From assembly GCF_001613465.1 (NCBI RefSeq), contig NZ_BDCK01000037.1, positions 89,040 through 153,039 on the forward strand: a stretch of 64,000 nucleotides of DNA, written 5' to 3'. Within the stretch, counting starts at the first letter, position 1, and each line of letters begins with the position of its first letter. Positions 26,498 through 35,307 of the stretch are shown here, piece after piece. This DNA comes from Nocardia niwae NBRC 108934 = DSM 45340 (lineage in GTDB: Bacteria; Actinomycetota; Actinomycetes; Mycobacteriales; Mycobacteriaceae). Both the position numbers and the translations under genes were made by a program. The notes below the pieces were generated by a model. It worked only from the letters and a program-made list of their open reading frames with translations, had not been told where the DNA came from and did no database searches.

Positions 26498-27151
26498 ATG
26501 ACGGGGACGATCAGCCTCGACCGTGCGGTCGAGGTCACCAGAACGGGCGACATCTGGCTGTTCCGTGGACATTCCACGGCCGACCGGGTGATCCGCATGA
26601 CGACCAACAGTCCGGTGAACCATGTCGGCATGTCCGTCGTGATCGATGATCTGCCCGCGCTGATCTGGCACGCGGAACTCGGACGGTCCCTGCCCGATAT
26701 GTGGTCGGGAACCGCGCACCGCGGCGCTCAGCTGCACAACCTGCGCGACGCCGTGCTGGTGTGGGCCCACCGCTACGGTCAGCAGGCCTGGTTGCGCCAG
26801 CTCAACCCTCCTGCGGGGCGAGAGCTGGAGGACAGCGCGCTGCGTGCCATCGCCCGGCTCGACGGCACGCCGTTCCCCTCTACCGCGGGCATGGCGGGGC
26901 GCTGGCTGCGCGGCCGCGCACGCCTCCCTCGCCGGTCCGGCAGCCGATCGGCTGCCCGGGAGCTGGAGAACGCGTACTGTGCCGAAATCGTCGCCGCCAC
27001 CTATCAAGCCATGGGACTGCTACCTGAACACCGCAGCCCGGATTGGTATGACCCGGGCCGATTCTGGAGCGGAGACGGACTGCGGCTGTCCGGCGACTAC
27101 ACACTGAGCGGCGAAATCGCCGTGCGGACACCGGCTCGGACGGATTCCTGA
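26498..27151 (+). CDS. Permuted papain-fold (NlpC/P60-type, YiiX-like) protein
   Basis: The 217-residue protein starts its domain with GDIWLFRGHSTADRVIRMTT then SPVNHVGMSV, with the likely catalytic His at 42, and has the likely nucleophile Cys161 in ENAYCAEIVAATYQAMGLL. His before Cys is the order expected for circularly permuted NlpC/P60 amidases. Such enzymes cut amide bonds in cell wall, lipids or small molecules. No signal peptide is visible, so it appears cytoplasmic. The region between the two motifs carries an Arg-rich loop. Confidence 0.75.
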   Translation: MTGTISLDRAVEVTRTGDIWLFRGHSTADRVIRMTTNSPVNHVGMSVVIDDLPALIWHAELGRSLPDMWSGTAHRGAQLHNLRDAVLVWAHRYGQQAWLRQLNPPAGRELEDSALRAIARLDGTPFPSTAGMAGRWLRGRARLPRRSGSRSAARELENAYCAEIVAATYQAMGLLPEHRSPDWYDPGRFWSGDGLRLSGDYTLSGEIAVRTPARTDS

Positions 27152-27307
27152 CGAGGGCCGCCCGACAGCCGGATGCGACAGAGGCTTCCGTTGAAATCAC
27201 GCCGAATGTTGTTCCCGGCATACCTCCCTTCGCCCAAACGGCTCGAGGGTGCGCCGAGCCGTACCCGGCAGATCAGACATTCGCGCGGCAGCCGAGCCTG
27301 ATCTGCC

Positions 27308-28333
27308 TTACCGCTCCTTCGCGTACGGGTTGTACTTGTTCGTGTAGAACTTCGACGGCTCGAACGATCCGGTGATCGCGCCGGTGTCGCGCAGCCAATC
27401 CTCCCAGCGCAGGAAATCGGCATCGACGATCACGCCGTTGGTGGCGGGCACTCCGACCGACAGCCAGTATTTCACCGACGAAGCGTCCTCTCCCGAACGC
27501 TTCCGTTTCTCGATGATCTCGGTGAACTTCGCGATGACCTGATCACGTGGAGTCGTTTTCTGCCATTCGATGGCTTTGGCGACTCCGTCGACGAAGGCCC
27601 GGACACTTTCGGGATTCTCGGCGATGAAGTCGTTGCGGAAAACGTACTGCCCGCCGTTGAACGGGCCGAACTCCTCGTAGTCGGTGAACACCGGCCGCAG
27701 TCCGCCGTTCGCGATCGCGCGCTGCTGGAACTGCCCGCTCAATGCCGCGACATCGACCTGCCCGCGCCGAACGGCGTCCTCGGTGTTGGGCGGCGGCAAC
27801 ACCACCAACTGAACCGACTTGATCTGCTGATCGGTGAGACCGATCTTCTTCAGCGCGGTGTGGATATCCGCCTCGGACTGACCCCCCAGAGTGTTGACCC
27901 CGATCTTTTTGTCCAGCAGATCTTTCGGAGTTCTGATCGGGCTGTTCTCGGGCACGTAGAACCCGGTGAAGGTCTTCTCATCGGATCCGTAGTAGTTCAC
28001 CACCGCGGTGATCGGCGCACCGCCCTGTGCCAGCTTGGCCACCGCGCCCCCGAACGCGCCGCCGAAGTCGACCTGGCCGGTTGCCGCCGACTGGATGTCC
28101 TGCGGGCCGCTGATGGTATTGCCCTGCCATTCGAGCTCGATTTTGCCGTCGAAGAAGCCGAGATCCTCGGCGAGTTCCGGAATGACGACTTGAGCGGCCC
28201 AGCCCTGATAACGCAGAACCGGCACGCCGCCGGACTTCCTGACTTCCCCTCCGCCGCATGCGGTCAGGAGCATCGCCACGGTGGTCGCGACTATCGCGCC
28301 TACTAGAAATCTGCTGCGCGCTCGCACGCTCAT
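27308..28333 (-). CDS. ABC transporter substrate-binding lipoprotein (SsuA/NitT/TauT type)
   Basis: The 341-residue protein has a lipoprotein signal (FLVGAIVATTVAMLLTACGG). The core resembles aliphatic sulfonate, nitrate or thiamine-precursor binding proteins: VLRYQGWAAQVVIPELAEDL then FDGKIELEW, GQVDFGGAFGGAVAKLAQG, KKIGVNTLGGQSEADIHTAL and a late SVRAFVDGVAKAIEW. The ATG at 28333 follows a GAGGGAG site. No permease or ATPase gene is adjacent on either side, so the partner transporter is encoded elsewhere. The ligand is unknown. Confidence 0.87.
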   Translation of the reverse strand: MSVRARSRFLVGAIVATTVAMLLTACGGGEVRKSGGVPVLRYQGWAAQVVIPELAEDLGFFDGKIELEWQGNTISGPQDIQSAATGQVDFGGAFGGAVAKLAQGGAPITAVVNYYGSDEKTFTGFYVPENSPIRTPKDLLDKKIGVNTLGGQSEADIHTALKKIGLTDQQIKSVQLVVLPPPNTEDAVRRGQVDVAALSGQFQQRAIANGGLRPVFTDYEEFGPFNGGQYVFRNDFIAENPESVRAFVDGVAKAIEWQKTTPRDQVIAKFTEIIEKRKRSGEDASSVKYWLSVGVPATNGVIVDADFLRWEDWLRDTGAITGSFEPSKFYTNKYNPYAKER

Positions 28334-28456
28334 GCTCTCCCTCACAGATCAGCGACGCACCGGCGCGTCGCAGTGCAGCGATCGTCGAGCATGCGCGAAT
28401 TCGTGTCGAGGGTTGTCCTCGGCCCGATTCGAAAAGGGCGGCCTGCGACCAGGGTC

Positions 28457-28462
28457 TACTAT
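28457..28462 (+). promoter_or_regulatory. Minus-10 box for a leaderless enoyl-CoA hydratase transcript
   Basis: TACTAT lies six bases before the ATG at 28469, and no ribosome site is present. This is the arrangement of actinobacterial leaderless promoters. I see no clear minus-35 element. Confidence 0.6.
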
Positions 28463-28468
28463 CCGGTC

Positions 28469-29230
28469 ATGGCGGAGATCAGCAGTGAGCGGCGGAACAG
28501 AGTCGCGGTCATCACCGTGCACGACCCGGATCGGCGCAATGCGTTGACACCGGCGCTGTCCGGGCAACTCGCCGCCGCGGTAGCCGAGGCCGAGCGCGAT
28601 ACCGGCGTGCACGCGGTGATCATCACCGGAACCCCGCCCGCGTTCTGCGCGGGCGCCGATCTGAGCGCGCTCGGCGCGGCCCGCGAAGAGGGTCTGCGGG
28701 TGATCTACGACGGCTTCCTCGCCGTCGCCCGCTGTGCCCTGCCCACCATCGCCGCCGTCGGCGGCGCCGCGGTCGGCGCGGGACTCAATTTGGCGCTGGC
28801 CGCCGACGTCCGGATCGCCGGTTCCCGCGCCCGGTTCGACGCGCGGTTCCTGCGGCTGGGACTGCATCCCGGCGGCGGGATGACCTGGATGCTGCAACGC
28901 GCCGTGGGGCCGCAACGGGCCGCCGCGATGACGCTGTTCGGGGAGATCCTCGGCGCCGAGGCCGCACTCGAGGCCGGATTGGCGCATCGCGTGATCGACG
29001 GCGATCACGACGCGCTGATCGCCGGTGCGCTCGACTTCGCCGCCGGTGCCGCCGACGCACCGCGCGACCTGCTGATCACCACCAAGCGCACCATGCGCCG
29101 CACCGCGAACCTGGACGCTCACGCCGACGCCGTCGACGCCGAGATCGTGCCGCAGCTCGCCTCCCTGGAATCTCCCGAGTTCACCGCGCGACTGGCGGCG
29201 AAGAAGGCCGAGATCGGCCGCCCTGGATGA
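28469..29230 (+). CDS. Enoyl-CoA hydratase/isomerase family protein
   Basis: The 253-residue crotonase-fold protein has HDPDRRNALTPALSGQL, VIITGTPPAFCAGADLSAL (oxyanion hole) and the second oxyanion/helix segment AAVGGAAVGAGLNLALAADV, ending with a KRTMRR helical part. Of the two classical hydratase glutamates, the region after FDARFLRLGLHPGGGMTW carries no obvious acidic partner, so it may be an isomerase or another acyl-CoA-modifying crotonase. The start at 28469 fits a leaderless promoter; the open frame begins 96 bases earlier. Confidence 0.88.
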   Translation: MAEISSERRNRVAVITVHDPDRRNALTPALSGQLAAAVAEAERDTGVHAVIITGTPPAFCAGADLSALGAAREEGLRVIYDGFLAVARCALPTIAAVGGAAVGAGLNLALAADVRIAGSRARFDARFLRLGLHPGGGMTWMLQRAVGPQRAAAMTLFGEILGAEAALEAGLAHRVIDGDHDALIAGALDFAAGAADAPRDLLITTKRTMRRTANLDAHADAVDAEIVPQLASLESPEFTARLAAKKAEIGRPG

Positions 29231-29544
29231 TCGTCGGCCGAAACGTCTGATCACCGGGAATCACCCTGGTGGCGCACGGCACGTCCTGCCGCTATCGGCG
29301 GCGACGGATCGGCTCGAAGCGGCATCAGCTTTCGTGGCGGCGAGACGGCGCCGGATCGCGCCGGAATCCGACGAGCACGGCGAATGCGGTTTGGCGTTTC
29401 CAACCCGGGGTAGCCGCTCCGAGACCGCATAGGAGATGCGCAGCGCCGTTCCCTCTGCGACCGATATTTCGTGTCCTCGAACCGCAGGGCACAGCGCCGC
29501 AGAGCGCACAGGGCCCGCGACGACGGAGAGCGAGAGGAGGGCTC
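29231..29544. other. Intergenic region before the SRPBCC gene
   Basis: These 314 bases contain no frame I believe. They hold the promoter of the SRPBCC-alcohol dehydrogenase pair and a strong GAGAGGAGG ribosome site at the right end. I see no clear hairpin or operator. Confidence 0.5.
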
Positions 29545-30066
29545 ATGCACTACATCGATGACACCAAACACCTGCTGAGCGATCTGGTAGGACGGGTGAT
29601 CGAGTCGGCGAGCAGCTACTCGGGCAGTCAAACGGTGACCATCGCCTGTCCGCGAGCCGAGGTCGAGCAATTCTGGCGCGACCCGGCAAAGCTGTCCGAG
29701 GTACTGGGCGACGTCGCCGAGGTTCGGGCGACCGAACCATCCGTCTACGAATGGACGTTGCACTCGGGCACCGACGGCCGCACAACCTGGAAGACGACAT
29801 TGCGTGCGGAGGAAGGGCACTTCCGGTTCGTCGGTTCGACCGGCGACGACACCACGTCCGCCCAGGGGCTCGAGATCGAGCTGAGCTTCCGGGACGCGCC
29901 GCGAGATCTCGGTACCGAAGTGACGATGCGGGCGCGCACCCCGCTGCCCGACGTGCTGACCGGTGCGGCGATGTTCACCGCCCTCTATCGATCCCGAGCC
30001 CGCCTGCAGACCGGCGAAATACCCACCCTGGCCCACAATCCGAGCGCGCGCTCTTCCGCTCGGTGA
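29545..30066 (+). CDS. SRPBCC-fold (START/COQ10-like) protein
   Basis: The 173-residue protein begins MHYIDDTKHLLSDLVGRVIE, then the SRPBCC pattern: SQTVTIACPRAEVEQFWRDP, a strand-rich centre (WTLHSGTDGRTTWKTTLRAE), EIELSFRDAP, EVTMRARTPL and a C-terminal helix (FTALYRSRARLQTGEIPTLA). The fold makes a hydrophobic ligand pocket; the ligand is unknown. GAGAGGAGG precedes the ATG. The alcohol dehydrogenase gene follows after 12 bases, so the two are cotranscribed and may act on the same compound. Confidence 0.85.
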   Translation: MHYIDDTKHLLSDLVGRVIESASSYSGSQTVTIACPRAEVEQFWRDPAKLSEVLGDVAEVRATEPSVYEWTLHSGTDGRTTWKTTLRAEEGHFRFVGSTGDDTTSAQGLEIELSFRDAPRDLGTEVTMRARTPLPDVLTGAAMFTALYRSRARLQTGEIPTLAHNPSARSSAR

Positions 30067-30078
30067 ACAGGAGGCGAC

Positions 30079-31248
30079 ATGCATGCGCTGTGCTGGAACG
30101 GCGTCGACGACCTCGCCGTGGAAACCGTGCCGGACCCGGTTCTGGTCAATCCACACGATGTCATCGTGCAGGTCCGTCTGACCACCACCTGCGGTTCCGA
30201 CCTGCATTTCATCGACGGATACCTGCCGGGAATGCGGGAAGGTGACGTCTTCGGACACGAATTCATGGGGGAAGTCGTCGAGATCGGCGCCGAGATAACT
30301 TCGACCAAGGTAGGCGACCGCGTCGTTGTCCCGTCCTTCATCGGGTGCGCCTCCTGCTGGTACTGCGACCATGAACTGTATTCGCTCTGCGACACGACGA
30401 ATCCGAACAGCGCCCTGCAACAGCCGCTTTTCGGTTACCCGACCGGCGGCATCTACGGCTACACCCATCCCTTCGGCGGCTACCAGGGTTCGCACGCGCA
30501 ATATGTGCGCGTTCCTTTCGGTGACGTGAACTGTTTCCGGATCCCGGAAGGCGTCACCGACGAACAGGCGTTGTTCATGTCCGACGCGGTACCGACAGGC
30601 CTGATGGGCGCCGAATTCTGCGACATCCACCCGGGCGACACCGTCGCGGTATGGGGCAGCGGAGGCGTCGGCCTGATGGCCGGCCACACCGCCCGCCTGC
30701 TGGGCGCCGACCGCGTCTTCGTCATCGACCGTTTTCCCGAGCGGCTGAGCGTGGCCAGTGAGCAGTTCGGCGCGGAAACGATCGACTACACCGCGGTCGA
30801 CAGCGTTCAGGAGACGCTCCGTGAGAGCACCGGTGGCCGCGGCCCGGACGCCTGCATCGATGCCGTCGGGATGGAAGGACACGGCACCGGACTCCAGCAG
30901 CTCTACGATCGAGCCAAACAGTTGCTCCGGCTCGAATCCGATCGCGCGACGCCGCTGCGTGAGGCGATTCTCGCGTGCCGGAAGGGCGGCGTCGTCTCGG
31001 TGCTCGGCATCTACGGTCTGACGGATAAATTCCCCATGGGGGTGGTGACCAACAAGGGCCTCACCATTCGCACCGCTCAGCAATCCGGCCAGCGGTTCGT
31101 GCCGCGTATGTTCGATTACATCCAGCAGGGCGACCTCGACCCCTCCTATCTGATCACCCACGATATGCCGCTCACCGATGCGGTTCATGGCTACGACATT
31201 TTCAAGCACAAAAAGGAAGGATGCATCCGTTCGGTGTTCCGGCCCTGA
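30079..31248 (+). CDS. Zinc-dependent alcohol/formaldehyde dehydrogenase family protein
   Basis: The 389-residue medium-chain dehydrogenase has catalytic zinc ligands in TTCGSDLHF and GHEFMGEVVEIG, a structural zinc loop (CASCWYCDHELYSLC) and a Rossmann site VWGSGGVGLMAG. The long insertion CIDAVGMEGHGTG to LRLESDRATPLREAI is typical of the glutathione-independent formaldehyde dehydrogenase-like branch. It oxidises an alcohol or aldehyde with NAD(P). AACAGGAGG precedes the ATG. It is cotranscribed with the SRPBCC gene. Confidence 0.9.
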   Translation: MHALCWNGVDDLAVETVPDPVLVNPHDVIVQVRLTTTCGSDLHFIDGYLPGMREGDVFGHEFMGEVVEIGAEITSTKVGDRVVVPSFIGCASCWYCDHELYSLCDTTNPNSALQQPLFGYPTGGIYGYTHPFGGYQGSHAQYVRVPFGDVNCFRIPEGVTDEQALFMSDAVPTGLMGAEFCDIHPGDTVAVWGSGGVGLMAGHTARLLGADRVFVIDRFPERLSVASEQFGAETIDYTAVDSVQETLRESTGGRGPDACIDAVGMEGHGTGLQQLYDRAKQLLRLESDRATPLREAILACRKGGVVSVLGIYGLTDKFPMGVVTNKGLTIRTAQQSGQRFVPRMFDYIQQGDLDPSYLITHDMPLTDAVHGYDIFKHKKEGCIRSVFRP

Positions 31249-31366
31249 TGCCGGCTTTCGGGCGGGTAGAGCGGGGCACCCGCCGTGTATGGCGGGACGG
31301 ACACGGGCAGCGGCTGGCCTGATTCCCGCATGTCCCGTGGAATGAGGCGCTGGGGTCGCCGACACG

Positions 31367-31392
31367 TCCGGCCACATGATCCGGCCACATGA
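31367..31392. repeat. Perfect 13-bp tandem direct repeat
   Basis: TCCGGCCACATGA occurs twice with no spacer. It lies about 310 bases upstream of furA and 120 bases after the dehydrogenase stop. It could be a chance duplication, a slipped-strand event or a binding site. Confidence 0.7.
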
Positions 31393-31668
31393 TCGTGACC
31401 TGTCGCCGCTGCGCTGCGGCCGGAGGCCGGGAACGCCCGCGGTGGACCCGCGCCAACCCCCGTCCTCGACCGACACCGCACCATAGCGCTCACCTCGGGA
31501 GCGGTTTCGGCGTCCGCTCGATCGCCTATCTCCGGCAGCGAACTCGTCCGACGTGCAGTACCGGCAAGATCGAATCTCCGCAAACACTCCCGCGCTCGAG
31601 GCGTACCTGGGTACGCTGCGCGCAGCCTCCCGTGCCTCGCAACGGTATCGCGACTTCCCGCCAAACTC

Positions 31669-31697
31669 TTGACTCGTTCCAGAAACCGGACGAGACT
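31669..31697 (+). promoter_or_regulatory. furA promoter (leaderless)
   Basis: TTGACT at 31669-31674 is a good minus-35 box. A 17-base spacer leads to GAGACT at 31692-31697 (partial match to TAnnnT), seven bases before the furA ATG. This fits a leaderless furA transcript. The segment just after the minus-35 (TTCCAGAAA) resembles, from memory, mycobacterial furA upstream regions where FurA binds. Confidence 0.6.
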
Positions 31698-31704
31698 TCC
31701 GAGC

Positions 31705-32148
31705 ATGCCAACGGCCTCGGAATTCCAGCAGATGCTGCGAGGAGTTTCCCTGCGAGTGACCCGCCCCCGGGTCGCGGTGCTGAGTGCGGTGCACGACCAC
31801 CCGCACGCCGACACGGAGTCGATCATCCGTGCCGTGCGCTCCGCGCTGCCCGAGGTTTCGCATCAAACGGTGTACGACTCGTTGAACGCGCTCACCGCCA
31901 CCGGCCTCGTCCGGCGCATCCAGCCGTCCGGATCGGTCGCCCGCTACGAATCGCGGGTCGGCGACAATCACCACCACGTCGTATGCCGGGCGTGCGGGGT
32001 GATCGCCGATGTCGACTGCGCCATCGGCGACGCCCCCTGTTTGACCGCGTCCGACGACAGCGGGTTCTCGATCGACGAGGCCGAGGTCATCTATTGGGGC
32101 CTGTGCCCCAACTGTGTGGAAAGACAAGCTTCCCGATCACATCCGTGA
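31705..32148 (+). CDS. furA: FurA, Fur-family redox/metal regulator of katG
   Basis: The 147-residue Fur protein has the winged helix (LRVTRPRVAVLSAVHDHPHA, SHQTVYDSLNALTATGLVRR) and the metal sites HHHVVCRACG and LCPNC, with two CxxC pairs. In mycobacteria and streptomycetes FurA represses itself and katG and is relieved by peroxide. The ATG at 31705 matches the family N-terminus (MPTASEFQQMLRGVSLRVTR); the TTG at 31669 is more likely part of the minus-35 box. katG starts 35 bases after its stop. Confidence 0.92.
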   Translation: MPTASEFQQMLRGVSLRVTRPRVAVLSAVHDHPHADTESIIRAVRSALPEVSHQTVYDSLNALTATGLVRRIQPSGSVARYESRVGDNHHHVVCRACGVIADVDCAIGDAPCLTASDDSGFSIDEAEVIYWGLCPNCVERQASRSHP

Positions 32149-32183
32149 TCACAGCCCACATCACTCATTCAGGAAGGAATGCT

Positions 32184-34415
32184 GTGTCCTCCGATAGCCG
32201 CCCACCCAATCCTGACACCGAGACGCAGAGCGCAAGCGAGAGCGAGAACCCGGCGATCCCGTCTCCCACCGCGAAGACGGACCATCGCCCCCGCAGCAAC
32301 AAGGACTGGTGGCCGGAGCAGATCGATGTCTCGGTGCTGCACGCCCATTCGTCCAAGTCCAACCCGCTGGGCGAGGACTTCAACTATCCCGAAGAGTTCA
32401 AGAAACTCGACGTCGATGCCCTCAAGGCCGACGTCGCGGCAGTCCTGACCAATTCGCAGGACTGGTGGCCCGCCGACTACGGCCACTACGGCGGCCTGTT
32501 CATCCGGATGAGCTGGCATGCCGCGGGCACCTACCGCATCGCCGACGGCCGCGGCGGCGGTGGCCAGGGCGCGCAACGTTTCGCGCCGCTGAACAGCTGG
32601 CCGGACAACGCCAACCTGGACAAGGCGCGCCGCCTGCTGTGGCCGGTCAAGCAGAAGTACGGCAACAAGATCTCATGGGCCGACCTGCTGGTTTTCGCCG
32701 GCAACGTCGCCCTGGAGTCGATGGGCTTCCAGACCTTCGGCTTCGGCTTCGGCCGCCCGGACATCTGGGAGCCGGAGGAGGTCTTCTGGGGTCCGGAGGA
32801 CACCTGGCTCGGCGACGAGCGCTACAGCGGTGACCGCGAACTGGCGGGCCCGCTGGGCGCAGTCCAGATGGGCCTGATCTATGTGAACCCCGAAGGGCCC
32901 AACGGCCGGCCGGATCCGGTGGCCGCGGCTCGGGACATCCGCGAAACGTTCGGCCGCATGGCGATGAACGACGAGGAGACCGCCGCGCTGATCGTCGGCG
33001 GCCACAGCTTCGGCAAGACCCACGGTGCGGGCGATGCCGGCCTCGTCGGCGCCGAGCCGGAAGGCGCGCCCATCGAGCAGCAGGGCCTGGGCTGGAAGAG
33101 CGCTCACGGCTCGGGCAAGGGGAAGGACGCCATCACCAGCGGCCTCGAGGTCGTCTGGACGTCCACCCCGACCAAGTGGGGCAACGGCTTCCTGCAGAAC
33201 CTGTACGGCTACGAGTGGGAGCTGACCAAGAGCCCCGCCGGAGCATGGCAGTGGAAGCCGAAGGACGGCGCGGGCGCGGGCACCATCCCGGACCCGTTCG
33301 ACGGGCCCGCACGGACCCCGACGATGCTGACCACCGACTTGGCGCTGCGTGAGGACCCGATCTACGGCGAGATCACCCGGCGCTGGCTGGAGCACCCCGA
33401 GGAACTGGCCGAGGCGTTCGCCAAGGCGTGGTACAAGCTCCTGCACCGCGACATGGGGCCGATCACCCGCTACCTCGGCCCGTGGGTGCCCGAGCCGCAA
33501 CTGTGGCAGGATCCCGTTCCGGATGTCGATCACGAGCTGATCGGCGAGTCCGACATCGCGGCCCTCAAAAGCAGGGTGCTCGAGTCGGGCCTGTCGGTGG
33601 CGCAGCTGGTCAAGACCGCTTGGGCCTCGGCGGCCAGCTACCGCAGCACCGACAAGCGCGGCGGCGCCAACGGCGCCCGCATCCGCCTCGAGCCGCAGAA
33701 GAACTGGGAACTCAACGAGCCGGACGAGCTGGCGAAGGTGCTGCCGGTGCTCGAGCAGATCCAGCAGGACTTCAACGGTTCGGCCGCCGGCGGCAAGAAG
33801 GTCTCGCTGGCCGACCTGATCATCCTGGCCGGGTCCGCCGCGATCGAGAAGGCGGCCAAGGACGCCGGCCACGAGATCACGGTGCCGTTCTCCCCCGGCC
33901 GGACGGACGCGACGCAGGAGAACACCGACGTCGAGTCGTTCGCGGTGCTCGAGCCGCGTGCCGACGGGTTCCGTAACTATGTGCGGACCGGCGAGAAGGC
34001 TCCGCTGGAGCGCCTGCTGCTCGACCGGGCGTACATGCTGGACGTGACCGCTCCGGAGCTGACCGTGCTCATCGGCGGCCTGCGCGCTCTGGGCGCCAAC
34101 TACGGCGGCACCGGCCACGGTGTGTTCACCGACCGGCCGGGCGTGCTGACGAACGACTTCTTCGTCAATCTGCTCGACCAGAACACCGAGTGGAAGGCGT
34201 CGGAGTCGGCGGAGAACGTCTACGAAGGCTTCGACCGGGCCTCCGGCGCCGCCAAGTGGACCGCCACCGCCAACGATCTCATCTTCGGGTCGCACTCCGT
34301 GCTGCGGGCGTTGGCCGAGGTGTACGCGCAGGACGACGCCGAGACGAAGTTCGTGAACGACTTCGTCGCCGCGTGGGTCAAGGTGGTCGAGAACGATCGG
34401 TTCGATCTCGCCTGA
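32184..34415 (+). CDS. katG: Catalase-peroxidase KatG
   Basis: The 743-residue protein is the full two-domain bifunctional haem enzyme. Distal residues are Arg108, Trp111 and His112 (RMSWHAAGTYR), the proximal haem ligand is His274 (GGHSFGKTHG), and the MGLIYVNPEGPNG segment supplies the tyrosine of the Met-Tyr-Trp adduct. Ser319 aligns with Ser315 of M. tuberculosis KatG, the residue commonly altered in isoniazid resistance, and is unchanged. The GTG at 32184 follows AGGAAGG. It destroys peroxide, is cotranscribed with furA, and ends at a strong terminator. Confidence 0.97.
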   Translation: MSSDSRPPNPDTETQSASESENPAIPSPTAKTDHRPRSNKDWWPEQIDVSVLHAHSSKSNPLGEDFNYPEEFKKLDVDALKADVAAVLTNSQDWWPADYGHYGGLFIRMSWHAAGTYRIADGRGGGGQGAQRFAPLNSWPDNANLDKARRLLWPVKQKYGNKISWADLLVFAGNVALESMGFQTFGFGFGRPDIWEPEEVFWGPEDTWLGDERYSGDRELAGPLGAVQMGLIYVNPEGPNGRPDPVAAARDIRETFGRMAMNDEETAALIVGGHSFGKTHGAGDAGLVGAEPEGAPIEQQGLGWKSAHGSGKGKDAITSGLEVVWTSTPTKWGNGFLQNLYGYEWELTKSPAGAWQWKPKDGAGAGTIPDPFDGPARTPTMLTTDLALREDPIYGEITRRWLEHPEELAEAFAKAWYKLLHRDMGPITRYLGPWVPEPQLWQDPVPDVDHELIGESDIAALKSRVLESGLSVAQLVKTAWASAASYRSTDKRGGANGARIRLEPQKNWELNEPDELAKVLPVLEQIQQDFNGSAAGGKKVSLADLIILAGSAAIEKAAKDAGHEITVPFSPGRTDATQENTDVESFAVLEPRADGFRNYVRTGEKAPLERLLLDRAYMLDVTAPELTVLIGGLRALGANYGGTGHGVFTDRPGVLTNDFFVNLLDQNTEWKASESAENVYEGFDRASGAAKWTATANDLIFGSHSVLRALAEVYAQDDAETKFVNDFVAAWVKVVENDRFDLA

Positions 34416-34430
34416 TCGGCATTGATGGAT

Positions 34431-34460
34431 TCCAGGCCGGTCCTTCGGGGCCGGCCTGGA
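34431..34460 (+). terminator. katG terminator with UUCG tetraloop
   Basis: TCCAGGCCGG pairs perfectly with CCGGCCTGGA, and the inner bases continue the stem (one T-G pair, then CC and GG) around a TTCG tetraloop. It starts 16 bases after the katG stop and is followed by a T-rich GTTCTTTA. Confidence 0.92.
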
Positions 34461-34634
34461 GTTCTTTACGCCGTGGTCGCCGAGCCGAAGGGCCCGAGCG
34501 CCGTCAGTGGGTGTCCGGTCTGGGGATATGGACCCCGGCGCCGCGAAGCCTGGGCCGCTCCACTGAATCACGCACCGCCGCGAACGTGGATCCCCGAGAC
34601 ACGCCGCCCCGGGCGCAATGCCCGAGAGTCAGAC

Positions 34635-35300
34635 CTAACCGGAGTGCGCGGGTGTGTCGTCGGGGCGATGACCAGTGGTCATGTAGACAGTGCGGCGGCC
34701 GACCTCTACGGCATGGTCGGCGAAGCGTTCGTAGTAGCGGCCCAGCAGGGTGACGTCCACGGCTGCGGCGGTGCCGTTGTCCCAGCCGTCGGCGAGAATC
34801 GCCGCGAGCAGGTCGCGGTGCAGGTCGTCCATCGTGTCGTCACGCGCGTCGAGGTCCGCGGCGTCGCCGGGGTCGGCGGTGGTCAGCACGCCGACCGCGG
34901 CATCCGCCAGGTCGACCGCCGTCTCCCCCATGTGGATCACCAGATTCCGCACCGGCTCGGGAACGGCGTCGGCGGGATGCCTGCGCCGCGCGGCGCGTGC
35001 GATGTGCTCGGTCAGCGCACTCATGCGAGTGAGATCGTCCACCAACTGCAGTGCGGTCACCACCCGCCGCAGTTCTCCCGCGACGGGTGCTTCGAGCGCC
35101 AGGAGCGTCATCGCGGCGTGCTCGGTGTCCTCGCGCATCGCGACGGTTTCGGCGCAGTAGTCGATGGTGCGCTCGGCCAGTTCCAGGTCCGCGCCGAGAA
35201 GGGCGTCGGTGGCCATCGCGATGGCCTCGCGGTTGCGTGCGCACATCACTCGCAGTTGATCGGCCAGCTGCTCGAGGTGATCGTGATAGCGAGTGCGCAC
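34635..35300 (-). CDS. phoU: PhoU-family phosphate signalling protein
   Basis: The 221-residue protein is two PhoU three-helix repeats: MRTRYHDHLEQLADQLRVMC and the metal-cluster motif AAMTLLALEAPVAGELRRVV in the first, DLDARDDTMDDLHRDLLAAI and LLGRYYERFADHAVEVGRRT in the second. PhoU links the Pst phosphate transporter with the phosphate two-component system and persistence. No pst or phoR gene is adjacent. The GTG start at 35300 gives the typical N-terminus. Confidence 0.9.
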   Translation of the reverse strand: MRTRYHDHLEQLADQLRVMCARNREAIAMATDALLGADLELAERTIDYCAETVAMREDTEHAAMTLLALEAPVAGELRRVVTALQLVDDLTRMSALTEHIARAARRRHPADAVPEPVRNLVIHMGETAVDLADAAVGVLTTADPGDAADLDARDDTMDDLHRDLLAAILADGWDNGTAAAVDVTLLGRYYERFADHAVEVGRRTVYMTTGHRPDDTPAHSG

Positions 35301-35307
35301 CTATTCA

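Larger units (their letters stand above)
31249..31704. other. Intergenic region upstream of furA
   Basis: These 456 bases separate the dehydrogenase from furA. No credible gene is present on either strand; the long frames here run antisense to real genes or into katG out of frame. It contains a 13-bp tandem repeat and, at its right end, the furA promoter. Confidence 0.6.

Noticed and set aside
29251..32127. 958-residue minus-strand open frame
   Set aside because: It runs antisense to the SRPBCC, dehydrogenase and furA genes, is arginine/glycine/histidine-rich and has no domain; it is a GC-driven shadow.
33138..33140. KatG resistance-type substitution at the Ser315-equivalent codon
   Set aside because: The codon is AGC (Ser319 here), the wild-type residue.
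32673..34571. 632-residue minus-strand open frame
   Set aside because: It is antisense to katG over most of its length, with composition typical of complementary-strand frames.
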